From positions 82,839 through 146,838 of the forward strand of contig NZ_JAAOXD010000001.1 in NCBI RefSeq assembly GCF_014694315.1: 64,000 nucleotides of DNA, in the 5' to 3' direction. Shown piece after piece: positions 55,996 to 63,803 of the stretch. The notes beneath the pieces were generated by a model. The model had not been told where the DNA came from. It saw only the letters and a list, made by a program, of their open reading frames with translations, and did not search any database. The stretch is from Arthrobacter ipis (lineage in GTDB: Bacteria > Actinomycetota > Actinomycetes > Actinomycetales > Micrococcaceae). Each line of letters begins with the position of its first letter. Position 1 is the stretch's first letter. The translations under genes were made by a program, and so were the position numbers.

Positions 55996-56724
55996 ATGAG
56001 CACCGTGGATCCGGCCCTGCAGGGCATACAGGAGGACGCCGCCAACGGCATCCCGAAGACTGGCACGTCACCCGCCGCTGAAGCGGCAGAGGATATCGAC
56101 GTCGGTTCGGAGAGCGCCGAAGCGCGCCGCGCCCGGTTTGAGCGTGACGCCATGCAGTACGTGGACCAGCTCTATTCGGCGGCTATGCGCATGGCGCGGA
56201 ACCCGGCCGATGCCGAGGACCTTGTGCAGGAGGCGTATACCAAGGCGTTCTCCGCGTTCCATCAGTACAAGCCGGGCACCAACCTGAAGGCCTGGCTGTA
56301 CCGCATCCTGACGAACACCTACATCAACCTGTACCGGAAGCGGCAGCGGGAACCCCTGCAGTCGAATTCGGACACCATCGAGGACTGGCAGCTTGCCCGC
56401 GCCGAGTCCCACACCTCCAGCGGTCTGCGGTCCGCGGAGGCCGAGGCCCTGGACCACCTGCCTGATTCGGACGTCAAGCGGGCCCTGCAGGCCATCCCGG
56501 AGGAGTTCCGGCTGGCCGTGTACTTCGCCGACGTGGAGGGCTTCGCGTACAAGGAAATTTCGGACATCATGAACACCCCCATCGGTACTGTGATGTCCCG
56601 GCTCCACCGGGGCCGGAAGATGCTGCGGGACGAGCTGGCGGACTACGCCGCCGACCGGGGATTCAAAGCTGCTGCAGACGCCACGGCGGCAACGGAAAGC
56701 AACAAACAGGAGAACGGGAAATGA
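55996..56724 (+). CDS. sigR: Thiol-oxidative stress ECF sigma factor SigR/SigH
   Basis: A group 4 sigma factor of 242 residues that directs RNA polymerase to GGAAT/GTT promoters when thiols are oxidised. Region 2 is [36 protein letters not shown] and [20 protein letters not shown]; region 4 is [20 protein letters not shown] and [20 protein letters not shown]. The ATG used gives the core protein and lies 8 bases after a -10-like TAGACT, so it could be translated leaderless. The frame stays open and GC3-rich upstream, with a GTG at 55816 (AAGGA before it) that would add 60 residues, like the long SigR isoform of Streptomyces. rshA overlaps its stop. Confidence 0.92.
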   Translation: MSTVDPALQGIQEDAANGIPKTGTSPAAEAAEDIDVGSESAEARRARFERDAMQYVDQLYSAAMRMARNPADAEDLVQEAYTKAFSAFHQYKPGTNLKAWLYRILTNTYINLYRKRQREPLQSNSDTIEDWQLARAESHTSSGLRSAEAEALDHLPDSDVKRALQAIPEEFRLAVYFADVEGFAYKEISDIMNTPIGTVMSRLHRGRKMLRDELADYAADRGFKAAADATAATESNKQENGK

Positions 56725-56981
56725 GCGACTGCCAGGGATTGGGCGATTGCGATGACACCAGGATGCAACGCATCTACGAGTATCTGGACGGGGCCTTGAC
56801 CCGCAGCGACCTTGCGGAGATCAAGCAGCACCTGGACGAGTGCCCTGAGTGCACGCAGCAGTACGATCTGGAGTGCGTCATTCGAAAAGTGGTGAAGCGC
56901 TCCTGTACCGAGGCTGCTCCGGAAAACCTGAAGAACGCCATCCTGCAGCGGATTCACACGATCCGGCCGGTGGACGCCTGA
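56721..56981 (+). CDS. rshA: Zinc-binding anti-sigma factor RshA/RsrA
   Basis: The 86-residue ZAS-domain anti-sigma factor holds SigR inactive until disulphide formation releases its zinc. The HxxxCxxC motif is HLDECPEC (H37, C41, C44), exactly the RsrA positions, with C4 or C10 (CQGLGDC) as the additional ligand. Two more cysteines (C52, C61) follow. The ATG overlaps the sigR stop by 4 bases, giving the coupled stoichiometry expected of the pair, and a perfect terminator hairpin follows. Confidence 0.94.
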   Translation: MSDCQGLGDCDDTRMQRIYEYLDGALTRSDLAEIKQHLDECPECTQQYDLECVIRKVVKRSCTEAAPENLKNAILQRIHTIRPVDA

Positions 56982-56994
56982 CGGGTTGCCTGAC

Positions 56995-57045
56995 TTAAAC
57001 GCGATGCCCCCGCTACCTTGCTGGTAGCGGGGGCATCGCGTTTAA
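56995..57045. terminator. Perfect bidirectional terminator between rshA and bL37
   Basis: TTAAACGCGATGCCCCC...GCTACC (56995-57017), loop TTGCT, then the exact complement ending GCGTTTAA (57023-57045): a 23-base-pair uninterrupted stem with A/T ends on both sides. It would stop rshA transcription and the convergent bL37 gene. Confidence 0.92.
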
Positions 57046-57065
57046 GCTTCGGTTCAAGCCGTGGC

Positions 57066-57140
57066 TTAGGTGTTGGGGCGCTTCCCGTGGTTCGCGCCGC
57101 CACGCTTACGGTCACGACGCTTACGTGCACGCTTGCTCAT
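57066..57140 (-). CDS. Ribosomal protein bL37 (24 residues)
   Basis: A 24-residue, extremely basic protein starting MSKRARKRRDRKRGG and ending ANHGKRPNT. It matches the actinobacterial large-subunit protein bL37 first seen in the Mycobacterium smegmatis ribosome structure, whose sequence ends with the same NHGKRPN block. A strong GGAGG lies upstream of the ATG (minus strand of 57145-57150), and a perfect terminator follows. Because it is so short it is easily missed in annotation. Confidence 0.88.
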   Translation of the reverse strand: MSKRARKRRDRKRGGANHGKRPNT

Positions 57141-57259
57141 AGCTGGCCTCCTTAATTTCGTTACCCAAAAGAGTTGCCCTCTAGTCTCCCATATCAGCGG
57201 ACCGGCTGCGAACCGGCTGCTGTGCGGGGCAGGGCACCGGGACGGTGCCCGGACGGCGC

Positions 57260-57865
57260 CTACAGTGAGTTACGGATCGAGACCCGGGCCTGGTCCAGCA
57301 CGGTCCGAACGGTTTCCAGGGCCACCGGTGTCATGGGCCGGGAGCTGGTGTGCAGGCGCAGCTCGGCGCGCATGTCGTCGCGGAACGCCTGCAGCAGCAT
57401 CTCCGCTTCCTTGAGCATGTGCTGCCCCTCCGGGGTGTAACGGCCCGGGACGGCCGGATCCACGGACCTGGCAGCCGTGCGTGCCGCTTCCGCTGTGGCC
57501 GCCAGGTCCGCACGCAGCCCGCGCATGTTGCTGCGGATGTCGGCGCGAAGGTCATCGGCGAGCCGGCGGACGGATGCTGCAATGTCGTTTTCCACGGTCT
57601 CCAGCTCCTCGCGCCGGCTGTTCAGCTCAGCCAGGCCCGCAGCGGTGATGCGGTAGTTGGTGCGGCGCCCCTGGGATTCCGTGGCCACCAGGCCTTCCTC
57701 CTCCAGCTTGCCCAGGCGCGGATAGATGGTACCGGCGCTGGGGGAGTAGGTTCCGCCGAACCGTTCGCTGAGCGCCTTGATGAGTTCATATCCGTGCTTG
57801 GGGCCCGACTCAAGGAGTGCCAGCAGATAGAGCCGGAGTGCGCCGTGGGCAAAGACGGGGGGCAT
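57260..57865 (-). CDS. PadR-family transcriptional regulator
   Basis: A 201-residue PadR repressor: winged-helix domain LRLYLLALLESGPKHGYELI, YSPSAGTIYPRLGKLEEEGL (recognition helix and the SxGTIYP signature) and ESQGRRTNYRITAAGLAEL, followed by a longer helical C-terminal domain (about 90 residues) for dimerisation. It starts on the last base of the stop codon of the DUF4097 gene, so it is the second gene of that operon. The GATATATC repeats ahead of the operon are the likely autoregulatory operators; the ligand is unknown. Confidence 0.9.
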   Translation of the reverse strand: MPPVFAHGALRLYLLALLESGPKHGYELIKALSERFGGTYSPSAGTIYPRLGKLEEEGLVATESQGRRTNYRITAAGLAELNSRREELETVENDIAASVRRLADDLRADIRSNMRGLRADLAATAEAARTAARSVDPAVPGRYTPEGQHMLKEAEMLLQAFRDDMRAELRLHTSSRPMTPVALETVRTVLDQARVSIRNSL

Positions 57866-58692
57866 CAGAGTGCCGGTTCCGGGGTGGCCGGTGCCTGGCC
57901 ATGGAAAATGGACGTCTTCCCGGACACGGAGTTGGTCCGGACCAGCATGAGTTTGGCGTCCGGGCCCGAGATGGTCTGCACCTTGCCGCCGGGGTGGCCA
58001 TACTTCCGGTCGTCGATGACCACCGGACCGGTGGCCGACTGGGCCACGATGTCCACGCCGACGTCGTGCGGGACGCGGACAGTCAGGTCCCCGGACACGG
58101 AGTTCGCGCCGAAGTCGTGGGTGAAGCCGTGCAAGTCAAAGCTCATGTCGCCGCTGACGGTGTTGGCCCGGATATTGCTGAACTGGCCGGACGCCGTGAC
58201 CTCCCCTGAGACGCTCTTGGCCGTGAGGACGCCGCTGTGGTTGCGGGCGATCACTTCCCCGCTGACGGTGTTGACGTGCAGGTCACCAGTGGTTCCGTCG
58301 GCCAGCAGGGATCCTGTCACGGTGCTCAGCCGGGTCCGGCCGTGGACGCCCGAGACCAGCCCGTCCCCGCTGACGGTGCCCGCCTCGACCTCGACGCCGG
58401 CTGGGACAGCGATGCTGATGACCACGGAGTTGTCGCTGCTGTTGTTGACCGAATCCATGAGATTCTTGAACCAGCCCTGCGGCCCATGCAGCTGGTGGCG
58501 GATTTCGAGACGCCCGCCGGTCACGGACACGGCCAGCGGATCGCCGTGCACGTCCGACACCTCTATCCGGACGGATGGCTCATCATGCGTGACGATGTCC
58601 AGCCTGCCGCGGACAATACCAACCTTGAGGTGCGAGACGCCGTCGACGTCCATGGTCTGCGGGCCGGTGACGGTCCAGGAATTCTCTTCCAT
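57865..58692 (-). CDS. DUF4097-type beta-repeat protein
   Basis: A 275-residue protein made of short repeated strands of the form V-S-G-(D/E)-h-x-h, for example NTVSGEVIARN, KSVSGEVTASG, NTVSGDMSFDL and NSVSGDLTVRV: a right-handed beta-helix typical of DUF4097 (adhesin-like) proteins. There is no signal peptide, so it may stay in the cytoplasm or be surface-linked in another way. GGAGG six bases before the ATG at 58692 fixes the start (a GTG at 58704 is less likely). It heads the operon with PadR; such pairings are common in actinobacteria, but the function is unknown. Confidence 0.85.
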   Translation of the reverse strand: MEENSWTVTGPQTMDVDGVSHLKVGIVRGRLDIVTHDEPSVRIEVSDVHGDPLAVSVTGGRLEIRHQLHGPQGWFKNLMDSVNNSSDNSVVISIAVPAGVEVEAGTVSGDGLVSGVHGRTRLSTVTGSLLADGTTGDLHVNTVSGEVIARNHSGVLTAKSVSGEVTASGQFSNIRANTVSGDMSFDLHGFTHDFGANSVSGDLTVRVPHDVGVDIVAQSATGPVVIDDRKYGHPGGKVQTISGPDAKLMLVRTNSVSGKTSIFHGQAPATPEPAL

Positions 58693-58706
58693 GATTGCCT
58701 CCACTT

Positions 58707-58770
58707 GCGATATATCGTGACTGTAGAGGCCACGCTAGTCTGCAAGCTTCGGAAGATCAAGATATATCGC
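58707..58770 (-). promoter_or_regulatory. Inverted GATATATC operators before the DUF4097-padR operon
   Basis: GCGATATATC (58707-58716) and GATATATCGC (58761-58770) are exact 10-base inverted repeats; each is itself largely palindromic. They lie 15 and 69 bases upstream of the DUF4097 start codon, where a repressor would block initiation. Binding by the PadR protein of the same operon is the natural hypothesis. The second box is also close to the 3' end of the upstream SGNH gene. Confidence 0.6.
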
Positions 58771-58782
58771 GAGTAGCTTTTC

Positions 58783-59382
58783 CTACTCCGGGGTGTCCAT
58801 CCCCAACCACTGGAACCAACCCCGGTGAAGCACCAGCCATGCCATCAGCCCGTAGCCTGCCTGCCCGGGGGTGCCGCCGTTGGCAGCGAGATCCTGGCGC
58901 CACTGCTCATGGTTGAGCAGCGGTGAAAATGTGTCGACGTAGAGGTGCTTGCGTCGCGTGGTGACGTCGGCGAAGGCGGTGTTCAGCTCACCGAGGCGGC
59001 GGTTCTGCACCGGATCCAGGGTGGGCGGAGGCCCCACGACGAAGACCTCGAGCCGCTTTTGGGTAGCTGAATCCAGGATGTTGGCGAGGTTCAGCCGGCT
59101 CCGGGCAGTGGACAGCCCGAACTCGATGTCCCGGCCGGAAAGACCGATGACCAGGCGGTTATCGTGGTTGTCGGCGAACCGGCGGCCGGCCTCCTCGAGC
59201 CAGCGCGCGGCCAGGCCTTCCGTACCTTCCTGGGGGCACGGAAGCGAAAAGCTCTCCACCGTCATGCCGTCCTGCGGAGTGCGGGCGAGCACCCGGCCCA
59301 GCCATCCCAGCGCCCGGGGATCGCCGAGCCCGGCCAGCAGTTCATCTCCAACAGCCGCAATCCGCAGCTTCCTGTCTTCCAC
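58783..59382 (-). CDS. SGNH/GDSL-fold protein lacking the catalytic residues
   Basis: A 199-residue protein that aligns by eye along the whole SGNH hydrolase fold: N-terminal strand LRIAAVGDELLAGLGDPRAL, middle block RLVIGLSGRDIEFG, strand LEVFVVGPPPTLDP and late block NGGTPGQAGYGLMAW. Every catalytic position differs: GDS is GDE (nucleophile Ser to Glu), the block III Asn is Arg in SGRD, and the C-terminal D-x-x-H reads NGGT. The fold should survive without esterase activity, so it may bind rather than cleave, or act by other residues. No signal peptide. It lies between the DUF4097 operon and kgd, oriented like both. Confidence 0.8.
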   Translation of the reverse strand: MEDRKLRIAAVGDELLAGLGDPRALGWLGRVLARTPQDGMTVESFSLPCPQEGTEGLAARWLEEAGRRFADNHDNRLVIGLSGRDIEFGLSTARSRLNLANILDSATQKRLEVFVVGPPPTLDPVQNRRLGELNTAFADVTTRRKHLYVDTFSPLLNHEQWRQDLAANGGTPGQAGYGLMAWLVLHRGWFQWLGMDTPE

Positions 59383-59470
59383 TACTACCTCTTCACTTGT
59401 TGGGAGGGCGTGTCCCGGATACGGACCGTTTGCCTGCCAGCCTAAAGGTCCATTAACTCACGCCAATTAA

Positions 59471-59522
59471 ACAGAACTGCCCGGCTGGAACGGTATGTCA
59501 CCGTCCGGCCGGGCAGCTGTTC
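59471..59522 (-). terminator. Terminator of kgd
   Basis: On the minus strand ACAGCTGCCCGGC pairs with GCCGGGCAGTTCTGT, with an inner ACGGT/ACCGT arm and GACAT loop, followed by TTAATT. It begins 3 bases after the kgd stop codon. Confidence 0.8.
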
Positions 59523-59524
59523 TG

Positions 59525-62500
59525 CTACTTTCGGGCGAATGCCTGCTTCAGGAGCGTGTCCTGCTCCGCAGCGTGGCGTTTCATGGAGCCGGCCGCGGTG
59601 GAAGCCGAAGCCGGGCGTGAGACCAGGCGCACCTTCCGGTCCAGGGCGGTGGGCAGGTGCAGGCCCATGAACGGCCACGGACCCTGGTTGGCGGGTTCGT
59701 CCTGCGCCCAGACCACTTCAGCATTCGGGTACTTGGCCAGTTCGGCTTCGATCTCCGCCTGCGGCAGCGGGTACAGCTGCTCGACGCGGATGATAGCCGT
59801 CGACTTGTCACCCGTCTTCTGCCGCGTGGACAGCAGGTCGTAGTACAGGCGTCCGGAGACCAGGAGAACGCGCTCGACGGCGTCCCCCTGCAGCTGCTCG
59901 TGCTCAGCGATCACCGGGCGGAAGCCGCCGGTGGTGAAGTCCTCCACGGACGAGGCAGCGGCCTTGAGGCGCAGCAGCTGCTTCGGTGTGAAGATGATGA
60001 GCGGCTTGCGGGGCCGGCTGTAGGCCTGGCGGCGCAGCAGGTGGAAGTGCGAGGCGGCCGTCGTCGGGTTGGCGACGATGATGTTTTCCTCGGCACACAG
60101 CTGCAGGAAGCGTTCGATGCGGGCCGAGGAGTGGTCCGGACCCTGTCCTTCGTAGCCGTGCGGAAGCATCAGCACGAGCGACGAGCGCTGGCCCCACTTC
60201 TGCTCGGCGGACGAAATGAACTCATCGATGATGGTCTGCGCGCCGTTGACAAAGTCGCCGAACTGCGCTTCCCACAGGACCAGGGCGTCGGGGCGCTCCA
60301 CGGAGTAGCCGTATTCGAAGCCCATGGCTGCGTATTCGGACAGCAGGGAGTCGTAGATCCAGAGCTTGGCCTGGTTGTCCGACAGGTTCCCCAGCGGCAG
60401 CCATTCGTTGCCGTTGGCGCGGTCGTGGAACACGGCGTGGCGCTGGACGAACGTGCCGCGGCGTGAATCCTGGCCGGCAAGGCGTACGGGCACGCCTTCC
60501 ATGATCAGGGAGCCGAAGGCAGCGATTTCGCCGAAGCCCCAGTCGATGCCGCCTTCACGGGACATCTGTTCACGCTTCTCCAGCAGCTGCTTGAGCTTGG
60601 CGTGGACGGTGAAGCCTTCGGGGATCTCGACGTGCGCCTTGCCGATGCGGGCCAGGGTGTCTGCCGAGATGGCCGTCGACGCCGGGGCGTTCGTTCCGAT
60701 GTCGGACTGCTGTGCCTGGGGACGCTCGATGTCCGATACCGCAGCCGAGTCGGCAGTGATGATCGGAATGGGCGAGGTCTGGGCCGCGTGGGTCTCGGCG
60801 AAGACACGCTCGAGGCGTTCTTGGTAGTCGCGGAGCAGCTGCTCGGCTTCTTCCTCGGTGATGTCACCGCGGCCGATCAGCGACTCGGTGTAGAGCTTGC
60901 GGACAGAGCGCTTGGCCTCGATGAGGTTATACATCAGCGGCTGCGTCATCGAGGGGTCATCGCCCTCGTTGTGTCCACGGCGGCGGTAGCAGACCATGTC
61001 GATGACGACGTCCTTGTGGAACCGCTGGCGGAACTCGTAGGCGAGCTGGCCGATGCGGACAACTGCCTCGGGGTCATCGCCGTTCACGTGGAAGACCGGA
61101 GCCTGGATCATCTTGGCGACATCCGTGGAGTACGTGGACGAGCGCGAGGAGGACGGTGCGGTGGTAAAGCCGACCTGGTTGTTGACCACGATGTGGATGG
61201 TTCCGCCGGTGCGGTAGCCCCGCAGCTGGGACAGGTTGAGCGTTTCCGCCACAACACCCTGGCCGGCGAAGGCGGCGTCGCCGTGGACCATGATGGGCAG
61301 CACAGGGAACGACTGCCCCTGGTCCAGCCGGTCCTGCTTGGCGCGGACAATGCCCTCAAGGACCGAGTCCACTGCCTCGAGGTGCGAGGGGTTGGCGGCG
61401 AGGTAGACCTTGGTCTCCTTGCCGTTGTCCGACGTGAACGTGCCCTCGGTGCCGAGGTGGTACTTGACGTCGCCGGAACCCTGTACGGAGCGGGGGTCCT
61501 GGGTGCCTTCGAACTCGCGGAACACCTGGGCGTAGGTCTTGCCGGCGATGTTGGTCAGCACGTTGAGGCGGCCGCGGTGGGCCATGCCGATGGCAACCTC
61601 GTCCAGTCCGTCGTCGGCTGCATCGGAGATGACCGCATCCAGCAGCGGAATCAGCGACTCGCCGCCTTCCAGCGAGAACCTCTTCTGGCCCACGAACTTG
61701 GTCTGCAGGAATGTCTCGAAAGCCTCTGCCGCGTTCAGCTTGGAGACGATGCGCAGCTGCTCGTCGCGGCTCGGCTTGGAGTACGGGTGCTCGAGCTGGT
61801 CCTGGAACCACTTGCGTTCGGCCGGGTCCTGGATGTGCATGTACTCGATGCCGGTGGTGCGGCAGTAGGCGTCCCGGAGCACGCCGAGGATGTCGCGGAA
61901 CTTGAGCATCGGCTTGCCGCCGAAGCCGCCGGTGGGCCATTCGCGGTCGAGGTCCCACAGGGTCAGGCCGTAGGTAAGCACGTCGAGGTCGGGGTGCTTG
62001 CGCTGGACGTACTCGAGGGGATCGGTGTCCGCCATGAGGTGGCCGCGCACGCGGTAGGAGTGGATCAGCTGCTGGATCCGGGCGACCTTGTTGATCTGGT
62101 CGGCCGGGTCCACCTGCAGGTCCGGGCTCCAGCGCACAGGCTCGTACGGGATGCGCAGCGCTTCGAAGATTTCGTCGTAGAAGTCCTGCGCGCCGAGGAG
62201 CAGGGAGTGGACGAGCTTGAGGAATTCGCCGCTGCCTGCGCCCTGGATGACGCGGTGGTCATAGGTGGAGGTCAGGGTGAGGATCTTGCTGATGGCGTTC
62301 TGGGCGATGATCTTCTCGCTGGCGCCCTGCCATTCGGCCGGGTAGTCGAGGGCGCCGACGCCGATGATGGCGGCCTGGCCCTTCGACAGGCGGGGCACGG
62401 AGTGGACGGTGCCAATGCCGCCCGGGTTGGTCAGCGACACAGTGGTGCCGGCGTGGTCGTCAGCCGTCAGCTTGCCGTTGCGGGCACGCTTGATGAGGTC

Positions 62501-63352
62501 TTCATAGGTGTGCCAGAACTCCGCAAAGTTCATGGTTTCGGCCTTCTTGATGTTGGGAACCATCAGAAGGCGGGTGCCGTCGGGCTTCGGCATGTCAATG
62601 GCGATGCCGAAGTTCACGTGAGCCGGCTGGACCGCGACGGGCTTGCCGTCGACCTCGTCGTAGTACACGTTCATGGACGGGAACTGGGAGAGGGCCCGGA
62701 CAACGGCGTAGCCGATGAGGTGGGTGAAGGAGACCTTGCCGCCGCGGGCACGGGCCAGGTTGGAGTTGATGACAACCCGGTTGTCGATCAGGAGCTTGGC
62801 CGGAACCGCCCTGACGCTGGTGGCCGTGGGCACCTCGAGGCTGGTAACCATGTTCGTCGCAATGGCCTTGGCCGGTCCGCGGAGGACGGACACGACGTCT
62901 TCCTCGGGGGCGGTGGGAGCCTTGACGTTCTTCGGCAGCTGGGCCGGGATAGGCTGGGCGCCGGTGCCCGCCTCGGACTTCTTCGCGCCGTCGCGGGCTA
63001 CCGTTGCCGGAGCCTTCTTGGCAGGTGCAGGCTGGGCGGGGGCTGCCGCCGGCGCCGGTGCCGGGGCTGCCGCAGGCGCCTGGGCCGCGGGAGTAGCGGA
63101 TGCCGGTGCCTTCGCGGGCGCCGGGGGAGGGACAACAGGCAACTCGCGGGTAGCCGGGTTGGCCGCCGGTGACATCACTGCCGGCACGCCGTTGGAAGAT
63201 GGACCGCTGCCGCTGTCGAATGATTCGAACAGGGGCCACCACTTGGCATCGACCGTGTTCTTGTCCTGTTGATAACGCTCGTACAGTTCGTCAACGAGCC
63301 ACTCGTTTCCACCAAATTCCTCTGGCAGACGGTGGCTAGGCTGCTCTGGCAC
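59525..63352 (-). CDS. kgd: Multifunctional 2-oxoglutarate decarboxylase/dehydrogenase (E2-E1 fusion, Kgd)
   Basis: A 1275-residue TCA-cycle enzyme of actinobacterial type. The first 40 residues (EEFGGNEWLVDELYERYQQD) are the E1o N-terminal helix; an Ala/Pro linker (about 60-130) follows; residues 150-430 are an E2 acyltransferase domain with TYDHRVIQGAGSG (catalytic His, about 363) but no lipoyl domain; the rest is a thiamine-diphosphate E1 (GDAAFAGQGVVAETLNLS, about 687; RRRGHNEGDDPS). It uses lipoyl groups of separate E2 proteins and is regulated by GarA in relatives. I start at the GTG giving VPEQPSHRLPEEF; an ATG 20 codons earlier is possible. Confidence 0.95.
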   Translation of the reverse strand: MPEQPSHRLPEEFGGNEWLVDELYERYQQDKNTVDAKWWPLFESFDSGSGPSSNGVPAVMSPAANPATRELPVVPPPAPAKAPASATPAAQAPAAAPAPAPAAAPAQPAPAKKAPATVARDGAKKSEAGTGAQPIPAQLPKNVKAPTAPEEDVVSVLRGPAKAIATNMVTSLEVPTATSVRAVPAKLLIDNRVVINSNLARARGGKVSFTHLIGYAVVRALSQFPSMNVYYDEVDGKPVAVQPAHVNFGIAIDMPKPDGTRLLMVPNIKKAETMNFAEFWHTYEDLIKRARNGKLTADDHAGTTVSLTNPGGIGTVHSVPRLSKGQAAIIGVGALDYPAEWQGASEKIIAQNAISKILTLTSTYDHRVIQGAGSGEFLKLVHSLLLGAQDFYDEIFEALRIPYEPVRWSPDLQVDPADQINKVARIQQLIHSYRVRGHLMADTDPLEYVQRKHPDLDVLTYGLTLWDLDREWPTGGFGGKPMLKFRDILGVLRDAYCRTTGIEYMHIQDPAERKWFQDQLEHPYSKPSRDEQLRIVSKLNAAEAFETFLQTKFVGQKRFSLEGGESLIPLLDAVISDAADDGLDEVAIGMAHRGRLNVLTNIAGKTYAQVFREFEGTQDPRSVQGSGDVKYHLGTEGTFTSDNGKETKVYLAANPSHLEAVDSVLEGIVRAKQDRLDQGQSFPVLPIMVHGDAAFAGQGVVAETLNLSQLRGYRTGGTIHIVVNNQVGFTTAPSSSRSSTYSTDVAKMIQAPVFHVNGDDPEAVVRIGQLAYEFRQRFHKDVVIDMVCYRRRGHNEGDDPSMTQPLMYNLIEAKRSVRKLYTESLIGRGDITEEEAEQLLRDYQERLERVFAETHAAQTSPIPIITADSAAVSDIERPQAQQSDIGTNAPASTAISADTLARIGKAHVEIPEGFTVHAKLKQLLEKREQMSREGGIDWGFGEIAAFGSLIMEGVPVRLAGQDSRRGTFVQRHAVFHDRANGNEWLPLGNLSDNQAKLWIYDSLLSEYAAMGFEYGYSVERPDALVLWEAQFGDFVNGAQTIIDEFISSAEQKWGQRSSLVLMLPHGYEGQGPDHSSARIERFLQLCAEENIIVANPTTAASHFHLLRRQAYSRPRKPLIIFTPKQLLRLKAAASSVEDFTTGGFRPVIAEHEQLQGDAVERVLLVSGRLYYDLLSTRQKTGDKSTAIIRVEQLYPLPQAEIEAELAKYPNAEVVWAQDEPANQGPWPFMGLHLPTALDRKVRLVSRPASASTAAGSMKRHAAEQDTLLKQAFARK

Positions 63353-63803
63353 TTGAAATACGCCTCTTCCATGAGTTTGATTTCCCTCTGGTCGCCTAAG
63401 GTGCCACGGCACAACGATCGAACCAGTTTCTGTGTCCTATGAATCCAGACCTTTGCCAGTCTAATGACCGTTCCGGGTTAACTGCCAATAAGGGTGACCC
63501 AAATCATGTACCGCCCGAATTATGGCGAAATGGCGTCCAAACGAGCCCGGAAGAGTGTCCTTTCCGCCGTGCCCGGACCGCGGTTCCGGACGGGCCGGAT
63601 GAGCCCCTTCAGTCCTCCATGGCGGCACGCTGCTCCTGTAGACTGCAATCCTTATGGACAGTAGATATAGGTGCCATGGACGGTAATTCCAGGTGCCGGC
63701 CTGGGGGCTTTCAGCGGAGCGTGGTCAGCGCCGCGCGGCCCGACCACAGCGCCGGCAAACCCACTGGCCCGGGCCGCTGCCGCCGACGACTTCCGGCTGG
63801 CCC
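63353..63803. other. Intergenic region between kgd and a CorC/HlyC-type gene
   Basis: About 450 bases with no gene I can support. It must hold the kgd promoter (minus) and the promoter and leader of the membrane protein gene (plus). TAGACT at 63639-63644 could be a plus-strand -10, implying a structured, GC-rich leader of about 150 bases (for example GGTGCCGGCC and GGCCCGGGCC). An M-box or Mn riboswitch was considered, since CorC-like genes can carry one, but their core motifs are absent. Confidence 0.5.

Noticed and set aside
60602-63172. 856-residue open frame on the plus strand
   Set aside because: It lies wholly antisense to kgd, whose protein has full E2 and E1 motifs. Long antisense frames are common in GC-rich genes with strong third-position bias, and the translation is low-complexity Val/Gly/Asp/Arg.
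63640-63803. M-box or Mn riboswitch in the leader of the CorC-type gene
   Set aside because: The gene type made it plausible, but the conserved AGGTGAGGCTCCT-like core of the M-box and the yybP-ykoY core were not found.
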